DNA from: Panacibacter ginsenosidivorans
GTDB taxonomy: Bacteria > Bacteroidota > Bacteroidia > Chitinophagales > Chitinophagaceae
Length of the DNA stretch: 64,000 bases
Assembly: GCF_007971225.1 (NCBI RefSeq)
Contig: NZ_CP042435.1
Coordinates: forward strand, 3,599,501-3,663,500
Direction: 5' to 3'
Shown: in pieces, positions 24,515 to 32,833 of the stretch
Position numbering within the stretch: position 1 is the stretch's first letter
Layout of the letters: each line of letters begins with the position of its first letter
Notes under the pieces: generated by a model
Databases searched by the model: none
Told to the model about the DNA's origin: nothing
Seen by the model: only the letters and a program-made list of their open reading frames with translations
Position numbers and translations under genes: made by a program

Positions 24515-25909
24515 TCAATATGCGTTCTTTTCTCCTTTGAACATATTGATAATAGTAAGGAAAATGATCTTTACATCAAGCATAAGTGACCAGTTTTCCA
24601 TATACCAAAGATCATGTTCAACCCTTTTCTGCATTTGTTCAGGTACTTCGGTTTCGCCGCGATAGCCATTTACCTGCGCCCAGCCTGTAATACCGGGTTT
24701 TAATAAATGACGTACCATAAATTTATCGATAACGGTGCTGTATTGGCGGGTGTGAGCAAGCATGTGCGGTCGTGGGCCGGTTACGCTCATGTTGCCGGCG
24801 AACACATTGAAAAATTGGGGTAACTCATCAAGACTTGTTCTGCGCATAAATGCACCAATCTTAGTAATACGCGGATCCCCCTTGGTTGCCTGCCGCATCT
24901 CATCATTGTTAACATGCATGCTGCGGAATTTGAGACACCAGAAAGGCGTGTTATCTCTGCCAGATCTTTTCTGCATATAAAAAACCGGGCCTCTGCTTTC
25001 TATTTTTATAAGTATGGCAAGAATGGGCGTAAGCCATGATAGTATGAGCACGATAACCAGCGAACTAAAAATAACGTCAAACACTCTTTTCTTTACACGA
25101 TTGTTAATCTGGTCCAGCGGCTCTTTGCGTAGCGTTATAATTGGAAAGTCTTCTACAAAGCTTATGTAAAAGCGTTCATCAAGCTGCCTGGAAAAATCAG
25201 GCACAAATTTTACCCGCACACATTTTTGTTCTGCAGCAAGCATTAGCTGTTCTACCTGCATATTTTGATTAGGCAAAATAGTGGAATATATTTCTTCTAC
25301 AAGATTCTGTTCTACATAATCGAAACAAATTTGCATGTTGCCAATAAAGTTGGCATTGTTACGTGAAGTAGACCTTGCAAAATCATCATCAAAAAACCCC
25401 TCAAAAACATAATCGCCTTTTCGTTTCTGGAAATAAGCAGCCAATCTTTCTGCAGTTGAATTATATCCCAGTATGGCTATTTTCTTTCCCTTTTTTGTTC
25501 TTTTTTGGAAAAATTCAGAAGCATATACCAATACGAAACGGCTTATCACAAAGAATGCTGACATTAAAAGAAAGCTGCTTAAAAAAACACTTTGCAGAAT
25601 ATTACTTTTAGTAAAAAATAGGAACGACATGAATAACACAAAATGCATTATTGCTGCCCGGTAGGTGCGACGGAAAAAAGATTCAATTACGCTAAAAGTA
25701 GTTTGCGTGTAAAGACGCATAACAAAAGAGGAGCAGAGCCAGATAATATTAAATGCAGCTATACCTACCAAATAACGATTATTCCATTTAAGATCCTCAT
25801 GGTAGAATGTTGCAACTGTATAATAGCTAAACAGGTAAGAGAAATTAATAATTATCAGGTCCGTAAAGAAACAGGTAATGCGAAAATATATTGAATACAA
25901 TGATGCCAT
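24515..25909 (-). CDS. Undecaprenyl-phosphate sugar phosphotransferase (WcaJ-like)
   Basis: 464 aa. Starts exopolysaccharide repeat-unit synthesis by moving a hexose-1-phosphate onto undecaprenyl phosphate at the inner membrane. Four N-terminal membrane helices and a CoA-binding-like middle domain (KKGKKIAILGYNSTAERLAA) precede the catalytic bacterial sugar transferase domain: KRVFDVIFSSLVIVLILSWL, FWCLKFRSMHV, TSLDELPQFFNVFAGNMSVT and GPRPH, GITGWAQVNGYRGE. Full length. It accompanies Wzi-like barrels and a GT4 gene on the same strand. Confidence 0.92.
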   Translation of the reverse strand: MASLYSIYFRITCFFTDLIIINFSYLFSYYTVATFYHEDLKWNNRYLVGIAAFNIIWLCSSFVMRLYTQTTFSVIESFFRRTYRAAIMHFVLFMSFLFFTKSNILQSVFLSSFLLMSAFFVISRFVLVYASEFFQKRTKKGKKIAILGYNSTAERLAAYFQKRKGDYVFEGFFDDDFARSTSRNNANFIGNMQICFDYVEQNLVEEIYSTILPNQNMQVEQLMLAAEQKCVRVKFVPDFSRQLDERFYISFVEDFPIITLRKEPLDQINNRVKKRVFDVIFSSLVIVLILSWLTPILAILIKIESRGPVFYMQKRSGRDNTPFWCLKFRSMHVNNDEMRQATKGDPRITKIGAFMRRTSLDELPQFFNVFAGNMSVTGPRPHMLAHTRQYSTVIDKFMVRHLLKPGITGWAQVNGYRGETEVPEQMQKRVEHDLWYMENWSLMLDVKIIFLTIINMFKGEKNAY

Positions 25910-26071
25910 AGGCTTTATTATAGTACTAGTATGTAGAAATTCATCTCTTTAAAAAAATGTCTTCGGATGTTTCAAAAATAGGCTAAAAAGTTAACCTCTA
26001 TCAATATTATACTATGAACAACAAGACATATCTTTCAAATGATGTTGATTTACAGATTACTACGTAATAAA

Positions 26072-27322
26072 TTATTTTATAGAACTATCAAATAGAAATC
26101 GTTGCATGACCTTGTTTACCGACAAATTTTCTTCTGCATATTTTCTTGCATTTTGTATTATTACCAATGAATTGCTGTTTAACGCAATTTTTATGCTATT
26201 GTTCAATGCTTCCTGTTTTTCTGCTTCTGTAAGAATACCCATTTTGTATTCATCTATGAGTTCATATAAGCTTGTTCCCTGGTTTGCGGTAACAATTGCG
26301 AGACCTCCTGCAGCAAGAATATTTGTCAGCTTTGATGGCATAACCAAGTCGCCAGCATTTACTTTTTGTATAACCAGATGCATGTCAGCCATATTAAGGA
26401 AACGATTAAATTTTTCCAGGGGTTGCAAAGGCAGAAAAAAAAGATTATTCAATTCCATCTCCTTTGATATGGCTTCCAGTTTTTCTTTGTAAGGACCGCT
26501 ACCACAAATAACAAATTTCAGGCCTGAAAAATTTTGGAATGCTTTTGCAGCAAAGAGTATGGATTCAAGACCTTGTTTTTCTCCTATTGCACCTGAATAC
26601 AAAGCTACTTTGTCTTCATTTTTAAAACCGAACTCTTTTTTTAAATCTGTCTTATCATTTATTGGGTAAAAAAAAGAAGTATCTGACCAGTTTGGAAAAA
26701 AAACTATCTGTTGGTCGATTTTAGTTTTAATTTTTTTGATCATTCCCGGCGATATACTACTAATAACATCTGCATGTTTTAAAATATATTTTTCAAGTGC
26801 AAAAAGAAAACGTATCAATTTTTTTGATCGTATCATCTGCAGGTCATTTGCAGCATCCACCTGCAGGTCTTGTATATGATAAATGAACCGGGCATTTTTG
26901 ATTTTCTTATATAGTATAGCAAGCAAACCCGGCATTAAGGGTGGACTAACATTTATTACAACATCATATTTTTTTCCCGGTAATAACATAAGCAATTGAA
27001 AAAGCGCAGAGATAAAGAATGACAGGTCATGTAATATTCTTGTCTTGCCGGTAGGGTTGGATGGTATATAATGTGGACAACGGTAAACAGTTATAGTGCC
27101 AAAAGATTTATCACCAGGTTGTTTTATTATTTCCTTTTTATACCAAGAATGATTTTTATAAGGCTCTTTCAGTTTCCATTGAGGGTAATAGGGGTATGTG
27201 GTGATTACACCACATTCATATCCGTTATCACTAAGCCATTGTATCATTTCTCCATTATATTTTCCTATTCCTGTAGGTTCCGGGGAAAAATTACCACCTA
27301 TTAGAAGAATCCGCTGCGCCAT
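26072..27322 (-). CDS. WcaI/WbuB-like GT4 glycosyltransferase
   Basis: 416 aa, GT-B fold. The start RILLIGGNFSPEPTGIGKYN and TTYPYYPQWK match the WcaI/WbuB group used in exopolysaccharide and O-antigen synthesis. The C-terminal domain has the nucleotide-sugar site KVALYSGAIGEKQGLESILF and VMPSKLTNILAAGGLAIVTA. Acceptor and sugar cannot be read. Next to the priming transferase, so likely one of the repeat-unit assembly enzymes. Confidence 0.9.
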   Translation of the reverse strand: MAQRILLIGGNFSPEPTGIGKYNGEMIQWLSDNGYECGVITTYPYYPQWKLKEPYKNHSWYKKEIIKQPGDKSFGTITVYRCPHYIPSNPTGKTRILHDLSFFISALFQLLMLLPGKKYDVVINVSPPLMPGLLAILYKKIKNARFIYHIQDLQVDAANDLQMIRSKKLIRFLFALEKYILKHADVISSISPGMIKKIKTKIDQQIVFFPNWSDTSFFYPINDKTDLKKEFGFKNEDKVALYSGAIGEKQGLESILFAAKAFQNFSGLKFVICGSGPYKEKLEAISKEMELNNLFFLPLQPLEKFNRFLNMADMHLVIQKVNAGDLVMPSKLTNILAAGGLAIVTANQGTSLYELIDEYKMGILTEAEKQEALNNSIKIALNSNSLVIIQNARKYAEENLSVNKVMQRFLFDSSIK

Positions 27323-27414
27323 AAAAAGCTAAATATTTGTGTAAACTGAATATCCGGTTAAGCAAATATATTTGTAATCAGTCTTTAATGCTGTTTTAGT
27401 GCCTGTATAAATAA

Positions 27415-29352
27415 TTGGCAAAGTATATGCCTTATAACAAACCTGCATCATTTAATAAATTCACTATGTTACATCCATTGATTTTTACGTTGCTCTTACA
27501 GTTTATGCTTACTTGCTCACCTGCAGGTATACAGACTGATAAACTTGTTCCTGCTGATACTGCACATACCAGTGTCCAAAACAACATTGTTTATGCTGCA
27601 AAAGATGATAATCCCCAGCTTGAAAATGCATATGACAATATACCTGACTGGTATCTTACCAACCGTGTGCAGATACATACGAGACTTTCATTAGACGATA
27701 TAAATAATGCAGATTTTTTCGGCTTTCCGGAGAAGCTCGCAAAATATCATGCCACTGTACTAACACGGCAAATAAAATTTGGTGACGAACAACCATGGTG
27801 GCCTTCTAAAGAAGGCAAACTGAATCCAAAAGCTGCCAGCCTTAATGCTAACGGCCAAAATCTTGCAAAAAAAATCATTGACCAATTACACGGATTAAAT
27901 ATGAAGGCAATCATTTATTACCGCCATCTTGAAGATGCAGAAATGTATGCGCAACATCCTGATTGGGCATGTAAGGATGTAAATGGTAAACCTATAAAAG
28001 ATAGAAGAGGTGTTACCATGTCTTTTAACTCTCCTTACCGTGATGTTGTAATTGAGCGCCTTAAAGAACTTGCCTCGTATGGTGCAGATGGTTTTTATTT
28101 TGATGAAGTGCATATTCCTTTAAGAGGAGATTTTTCTGATTATTCTAAAGCTGCATACAAAAAGTTATATGGCACAGACATGGTCAGTGATTTTAAGAAA
28201 GGAAATAAATTAAGGTATTTTGAATTCCGCAATAAAACCATTGAACAGCTCTTTACAGACATACGTGCAAGTCTTGCACAGGATGGAAAAAGCCCTGTTA
28301 TATTGGTGAGCGGCAATAGCTGGCCGACACAGACGGACCTGCATATGAATAGCGAATTTTACCAGCACTTTATTCTAAAATCAGAATTTGATATACCTCT
28401 TAAAACAACATTAAAGGAAGGTAATTTCAAAATGCCTGATAATCTTAAAAGCAATGTATCCTTATTTGGTTTAAACGCTTTTTGCTACTCTTTAATGCGG
28501 GATAACTCTTACGGCCCGCCACATATCTGGTGTCCACGCATTAAAACCGCAGATGATGCTGAATTAGCGGCAGCGGCGCTTATTTCTTTAGGTTGCATAG
28601 CCAATCTTGATATTGATGTCAAAACTTCTGATCCCAACAATTTTAAAATTCCATTACAATGGAATCTTGAATATGGAAAATATTTTAAGAATCTTTCACC
28701 TTATGCATTTGAAGGCGTATTAGTTTCAGAAAAAGAGCGTAATGCATTTATTAAAACACCCGATAAAGCATGGCAGAATGTATTAATGCCTGCTTATCTT
28801 AATTTCCAAAAATTATATGCGGCTGGTATTCCTTTACGTATTGTATCAGATGGATCTATGACAAAAGAAAATATAGACCGCCTGCAAAATATTTATTGTA
28901 ATAAGTCTCTTACAAATGTGCCTAACAGACTTGCCGCACAGGAAAATAAATTTGTTGATTTCTCTGCAATACCCAATGGAAATGAAAAGCAAATGGCAAT
29001 AAGCTTGGGTGCTCCCATATTTGCACAAAAAGAAAATAAAAATATTCACATTAATTACTTTACTGACCCCGATGGGTATTTATATGTTATATCTGCAAGA
29101 GACCTGATAGTACCTGTAAAAGAAGGTGGAAAAATTACATTGCCTGTTCCTACAAGAGAACAAACAAAAGCAGTTTCAGGAAATTACATAATTTACATAA
29201 AGCAGGGAAGCATAAGCGAACCGCAGATGGAGGATATCGTTAATAAAACAACTATCAGATCTTCGGGTACGGAAAATGGTTATTATACTTTCAGCATAAA
29301 AAATAATGGCAATACTCCTTTAAATATGTTGCGCTTTAAATTCAAACCATAA
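27415..29352 (+). CDS. Putative glycoside hydrolase (GHL6-like TIM barrel), secreted
   Basis: 645 aa; alternative starts at 27427 and 27466, the last placing the hydrophobic segment MLHPLIFTLLLQFMLTCS at the very N-terminus, possibly a lipoprotein signal. The TIM-barrel blocks MKAIIYYRHLEDAEMYAQHP, DWACKDVNGKP and ELASYGADGFYFDEVHI are those of hypothetical glycosyl hydrolase family GHL6 and related alpha-amylase-like enzymes; D and E of FYFDEVH are candidate catalytic residues. A C-terminal beta-domain ends the protein. Divergent from the GT4 gene; may process the locus polysaccharide. Activity is inferred. Confidence 0.72.
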   Translation: MAKYMPYNKPASFNKFTMLHPLIFTLLLQFMLTCSPAGIQTDKLVPADTAHTSVQNNIVYAAKDDNPQLENAYDNIPDWYLTNRVQIHTRLSLDDINNADFFGFPEKLAKYHATVLTRQIKFGDEQPWWPSKEGKLNPKAASLNANGQNLAKKIIDQLHGLNMKAIIYYRHLEDAEMYAQHPDWACKDVNGKPIKDRRGVTMSFNSPYRDVVIERLKELASYGADGFYFDEVHIPLRGDFSDYSKAAYKKLYGTDMVSDFKKGNKLRYFEFRNKTIEQLFTDIRASLAQDGKSPVILVSGNSWPTQTDLHMNSEFYQHFILKSEFDIPLKTTLKEGNFKMPDNLKSNVSLFGLNAFCYSLMRDNSYGPPHIWCPRIKTADDAELAAAALISLGCIANLDIDVKTSDPNNFKIPLQWNLEYGKYFKNLSPYAFEGVLVSEKERNAFIKTPDKAWQNVLMPAYLNFQKLYAAGIPLRIVSDGSMTKENIDRLQNIYCNKSLTNVPNRLAAQENKFVDFSAIPNGNEKQMAISLGAPIFAQKENKNIHINYFTDPDGYLYVISARDLIVPVKEGGKITLPVPTREQTKAVSGNYIIYIKQGSISEPQMEDIVNKTTIRSSGTENGYYTFSIKNNGNTPLNMLRFKFKP

Positions 29353-29369
29353 AGAGTCAGATGATAAAA

Positions 29370-29399
29370 ACAGGACCGCTACAACAATAGCGGCTCTGT
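29370..29399 (+). terminator. Terminator after the glycosidase-like gene
   Basis: ACAG-CCGCTA / TAGCGG-CTGT stem with small internal bulges and a T-rich tail (TTTTTATTATTTTTT). Confidence 0.65.
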
Positions 29400-29444
29400 T
29401 TTTATTATTTTTTGCTTCCGGCTGTAATGCATCTGGCATCACCT

Positions 29445-29600
29445 GTTGCGTCGCACTCTTATACTTGTTGAAAAAGTTTCTGCAGTTTCTGCGTTTACAT
29501 GTTTACGCGTTCTTCGTATTTAAACACTTGTAAATTCTTGAACCAGTAAGCTCTATAACCTTTTCGCTTTTGTTCCGAACGTACAAGTGAGTGACCCAAC
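29445..29600. repeat. Paired dispersed repeat, B arm + / A arm -, full-length copy
   Basis: B arm at 29445-29465 (TATACT end), inverted A arm at 29580-29600 (one change). The 114-base interior (TGTTGAAAAAGTTTCTGCAG onward) is homologous, in inverted orientation, to the 114-base interior of the 40854 copy. Left flank CATCTGGCATCACCT. It lies between a terminator and the 3' end of the PPIase gene. Confidence 0.88.
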
Positions 29601-29660
29601 AAAAGCATAATTTTACTACAACAGCATGCTCCAAAAAAAGTATTTATTTATAATACACAT

Positions 29661-29701
29661 AAAAAGACCTCATTTATGGTTTATATAAATGAGGTCTTTT
29701 T
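29661..29701. terminator. Bidirectional terminator
   Basis: Perfect 17-base inverted repeat AAAAAGACCTCATTTAT / ATAAATGAGGTCTTTTT around a seven-base loop, giving A/T runs on both sides. It mainly serves the minus-strand PPIase gene. Confidence 0.8.
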
Positions 29702-29714
29702 ATTAAATATTTTT

Positions 29715-31082
29715 TTACCTGCTGGCAGCACTCGCTGCGTGAAGCCAATCGCTAATGCTTTCGCAACTTGTGTACTCTTTATCGATCGTTACATAGTAGT
29801 TAGGAATATGATCTTTAAACCATTTCTCAAGCACTGATTGTTTTTTAATTTCAAGCGCTCTTTGTGCCACCCTGTTATAATCGTCTTTCAGGTTTTCGCG
29901 GTGAGGTTCTGTACGTGTTTTTAAATAAAGAATACGCACTGTTTTGCGGCCACGCTCATCAGTATAAGTTTGTGGTTTTGATATATCACCGGGGTTTAAA
30001 CCTTTAAGGGCTACTACTGCATCTTTATCAAGCTGATCAATTTTTAAGTAGGTAGAACCTTCATTATTTGTTTTAGCGCCGCCATTGAATTTACTGTTCT
30101 CATCATCGCTATACTTGGTTACTGCAGCGGCAAAAGACAGGTCACCTGCAATTATTTTTGAACGTAAACTATCAAGTTTTGCAAGGCCGAGTTTTACTTC
30201 TACATCTGTAACGGGTGGAATTTTTAAAATGTGCCTCACTACTGCATCATCACCGGCACGGCTAACCATTTGTATAATGTGTAATCCAAACTTAGATTTT
30301 ATAACGGGAGATATTTGTCCTTCTTTTAATTTAAAAGCAGCTGCAATGAAGGTTGGATCCCATGATTTATCCAAACGGTTTACGCTATACTGTCCACCAT
30401 TGTCTTTACTGCCGGGATCATCAGTATATAATCTTGCCAGCGCATCAAATTTTTTCTGGCCACTTTCTACCTGTCTCTTATAATCCAGTAATTGGGCAGA
30501 TACATAATCTTCCAAATCTTTGTTTGCTTTTGGATACATCACCAGTTCATTTACTTCGATCTCGCTTTCATAATAAAGCAAACTGTCTTTGGGAATTTTA
30601 TCGTAATATTCTTTTACTTCGGTGGGTGTGATCTTTACATTTTCAAGGATCTTGTTTTGCATTTTTTCAGCCATGGTTTTTTCTTTGAATGGCTGGCGCA
30701 GGTCTTCCTTGATTTCATACACAGAACGCCCTGCTATTTGTTCGAGCATATCCTGCGAACCATACTGGCTTATAAAGTAACGGATCCTGTTATCCAGCAA
30801 GGCTTCCAGCTCATCATCTTCTACAAAAAGGGAATCTTTTTCTGCCTGGATCACTAAAGTTTTCTGAATAAGCTGGCCCTGCAAAAAAGCACATTCCGGG
30901 TTGGGTGGCAGGTTATCAGCCATATCCTGTCTTTTATAATCGGCTATAGCGTTATCTATATCAGATTTCAATATTATTTTGTCGCCGATCTGCGCTATGA
31001 TCTTATCTGCAACCATTTTCTGTGCAAATGCAGCGTTAGCACTCAAAAAGGCAGCCAGCAGTAGTACAATATTCTTGTTCAT
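29715..31082 (-). CDS. SurA-like periplasmic peptidyl-prolyl isomerase
   Basis: 455 aa from ATG 31082 (three codons inside the longest frame). Signal peptide NKNIVLLLAAFLSANAAFAQ, SurA N-terminal helical domain (VADKIIAQIGDKIILKSDID), then two parvulin-type domains (LYTDDPGSKDNGGQYSVNRL ... KFGLHIIQMVSRAG and VRHILKIPP ... KYSDDENSKFNGG). Chaperones outer-membrane proteins through the periplasm. -7 box TATTTTTG at 31099-31106. Single gene between repeat arms. Confidence 0.9.
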   Translation of the reverse strand: MNKNIVLLLAAFLSANAAFAQKMVADKIIAQIGDKIILKSDIDNAIADYKRQDMADNLPPNPECAFLQGQLIQKTLVIQAEKDSLFVEDDELEALLDNRIRYFISQYGSQDMLEQIAGRSVYEIKEDLRQPFKEKTMAEKMQNKILENVKITPTEVKEYYDKIPKDSLLYYESEIEVNELVMYPKANKDLEDYVSAQLLDYKRQVESGQKKFDALARLYTDDPGSKDNGGQYSVNRLDKSWDPTFIAAAFKLKEGQISPVIKSKFGLHIIQMVSRAGDDAVVRHILKIPPVTDVEVKLGLAKLDSLRSKIIAGDLSFAAAVTKYSDDENSKFNGGAKTNNEGSTYLKIDQLDKDAVVALKGLNPGDISKPQTYTDERGRKTVRILYLKTRTEPHRENLKDDYNRVAQRALEIKKQSVLEKWFKDHIPNYYVTIDKEYTSCESISDWLHAASAASR

Positions 31083-31098
31083 AAAATGCAAATAGCTT

Positions 31099-31106
31099 CA
31101 AAAATA
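31099..31106 (-). promoter_or_regulatory. -7 box TATTTTTG of the SurA-like gene
   Basis: Perfect TAnnTTTG, 16 bases before the ATG at 31082. Confidence 0.45.
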
Positions 31107-31189
31107 GAGAATCCGGTGTAGTAATGGCCGTTGGGTGCTGCTTTTAACAAAATAATTTGTTGACATCATCCTGTTGATACACACTCTGG

Positions 31190-31210
31190 AGTAAAAGAGT
31201 GCGACGCAAC
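31190..31210 (-). repeat. Dispersed repeat, B arm
   Basis: AGTAAAAGAGTGCGACGCAA plus C, then CAAAGCTTAATAACG and AAAGCCGGGCTCATAAAAAA, the best-preserved right-hand B flank in the window. A decayed partner, GTTGATACACACTCTGGAG, may lie just to the left at 31173-31191. Confidence 0.8.
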
Positions 31211-31250
31211 CAAAGCTTAATAACGTGCAAAAGCCGGGCTCATAAAAAAA

Positions 31251-32672
31251 TTACAGGTTAATATCTATCTCGTTATCCCAATTGGCTTTTGTAATCAGGG
31301 GCCTCTGTATTTTTTGTACAATTTCGGGCTGGTGTTTTGTATCAAAATTTCCGGGATCCCAAACGCCGTTTTTATTGTCATCAAAAAGAATACGCATATC
31401 GTACTGGCCGGGCTCGAATAATTTTTGATACCATTCATTGGTGCTGAGTACCACAGATTGAACAACAATTTTGTTCTTTACTAATTGTAGTACAGGATTT
31501 TTTGAAAGATCAAGATTGTTGAAATGAAGCCGCACACTTCCATACTCGCTTTCACGTTTGCTTTTAAAATTCAAAGTATCATCCTTCGCAATTGTTATGC
31601 CTGCACTATCTGTAAACGCTGCTTTCTGAATAATGAGTTTATAGCGTTGATTCTCGGGCCATTTGTAAATGAGCGCAAATCTTTTTGCAGTTGTATCGGT
31701 CTGTATTACGCTATAATTCTTTATGGCTTTAAAACTCGTGTCTGTGAGTAATACCATTGAAGAATCAAATTTAGCAACTGGCCTGTTGAAATTAAAGATG
31801 AGGCTATCGAGCAGGCCCTGTTCATTATTTTCAAGATTGGTTCCAAATTTTAGTCGTTTATCTTCATCTGAGTTACCCTTTTTTTCTTTATCACTACCGG
31901 AAGAGGCAGAAACTGGTTTATTAACCTGTTTGTATTCCTGGTAGGCATACAGTTGTATTGAAGCAGGATTGGTGCTGGCTTCTACGGGTTCATTATAGAA
32001 AGCAAACATCTTTGTGCTGTCATCATATTTTTTAGAATAATCATTGGGCAGCACATACACGGCAAACTTTTCATTGGGCAAATATTTAAAACGAAAATTG
32101 CCGCTGCTGTCAAGCCTTGTATAATAATCTGATTTTAATTTTTTTATAGCAGAGTCGGTTGTGTTGGTATGCAACAACACCAATAAAGTAGAATCTGCAT
32201 CACCTGTTTCAGCAATTTTTACATTGCCCGTTATCATACCATCAGCCAGTTTATCGCCGGTAGAAAAAACATAGGTAAAATTTTTCAGCACATTATTTTC
32301 ATTCACGTCTTTTAATGCCCTGCCAAAGTTGATGGAATAAGTGGTGTTAGGTTTTAAAGAGTCTTTCAATTTTATAGTTACGTTGCGCAGCTTTCCTTCT
32401 ATAACAGGAATTTTTTCTGGGTTGGGAGAGATGATCAGCTGGTCATTAAGGTTATTATCAAGCTGCACATACTCATCAAACGTAAGTGTTATCTTATAGT
32501 CTTTAAAATTTACAGTAGAATCTTTTGGCAAAGCCTCCATTAATACAGGTGGTAAAGAATCTCTTGGGCCACCGGTAGGCGGGATAATATTGGCACAACC
32601 GCTGGCAGTAACTAAACCTGCAACGTTAAAAAAGCAAACAGCAATTATAACCAGGGGAAAAATCTTTTTCAT
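31251..32672 (-). CDS. Ig-like (Big_5) domain lipoprotein
   Basis: 473 aa from ATG 32672; the frame continues 32 codons upstream through a repeat arm and is not coding there. Lipoprotein signal ending TASGC. The Big_5-like domain follows at once (PPVLMEALPKDSTVNFKDYK, LTFDEYVQLDN), then a domain with FSTGDKLADGMITGNVKIA and a tail with GQYDMRILFDDNKNGVWDPG. This is a conserved Bacteroidota outer-membrane lipoprotein type of unknown function. -7 box TATGTTTG at 32683-32690 supports the start. Confidence 0.82.
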   Translation of the reverse strand: MKKIFPLVIIAVCFFNVAGLVTASGCANIIPPTGGPRDSLPPVLMEALPKDSTVNFKDYKITLTFDEYVQLDNNLNDQLIISPNPEKIPVIEGKLRNVTIKLKDSLKPNTTYSINFGRALKDVNENNVLKNFTYVFSTGDKLADGMITGNVKIAETGDADSTLLVLLHTNTTDSAIKKLKSDYYTRLDSSGNFRFKYLPNEKFAVYVLPNDYSKKYDDSTKMFAFYNEPVEASTNPASIQLYAYQEYKQVNKPVSASSGSDKEKKGNSDEDKRLKFGTNLENNEQGLLDSLIFNFNRPVAKFDSSMVLLTDTSFKAIKNYSVIQTDTTAKRFALIYKWPENQRYKLIIQKAAFTDSAGITIAKDDTLNFKSKRESEYGSVRLHFNNLDLSKNPVLQLVKNKIVVQSVVLSTNEWYQKLFEPGQYDMRILFDDNKNGVWDPGNFDTKHQPEIVQKIQRPLITKANWDNEIDINL

Positions 32673-32682
32673 AAAAAGTATG

Positions 32683-32690
32683 CAAACATA
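32683..32690 (-). promoter_or_regulatory. -7 box TATGTTTG of the Ig-like lipoprotein gene
   Basis: Perfect TAnnTTTG, 10 bases before ATG 32672, which excludes the longer reading. Confidence 0.5.
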
Positions 32691-32781
32691 GATGCTTTGC
32701 GCTATTCTTATTGCTAATGATCCTGTAAAAATCGGCTGAGTATCTTTATGAACCAGGCAACATAACACATATTATACTTTT

Positions 32782-32802
32782 CTTGCGTCGCACTCTTGTA
32801 CT
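32782..32802 (+). repeat. Dispersed repeat, B arm (solo)
   Basis: CTTGCGTCGCACTCTTGTAC plus T, preceded by ATGAACCAGGCAACATAACA and ATATTATACTTTT. It lies between the helicase-nuclease 3' end and the Ig-like lipoprotein promoter. Confidence 0.8.
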
Positions 32803-32833
32803 TTTTTGTTCTATATGCAGCAATGATCCGGTT

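Noticed and set aside
31251-32768. Longer N-terminus of the Ig-like lipoprotein (start 32768)
   Set aside because: It would precede a clear lipoprotein signal at 32672 and lie upstream of the TATGTTTG box at 32683-32690.
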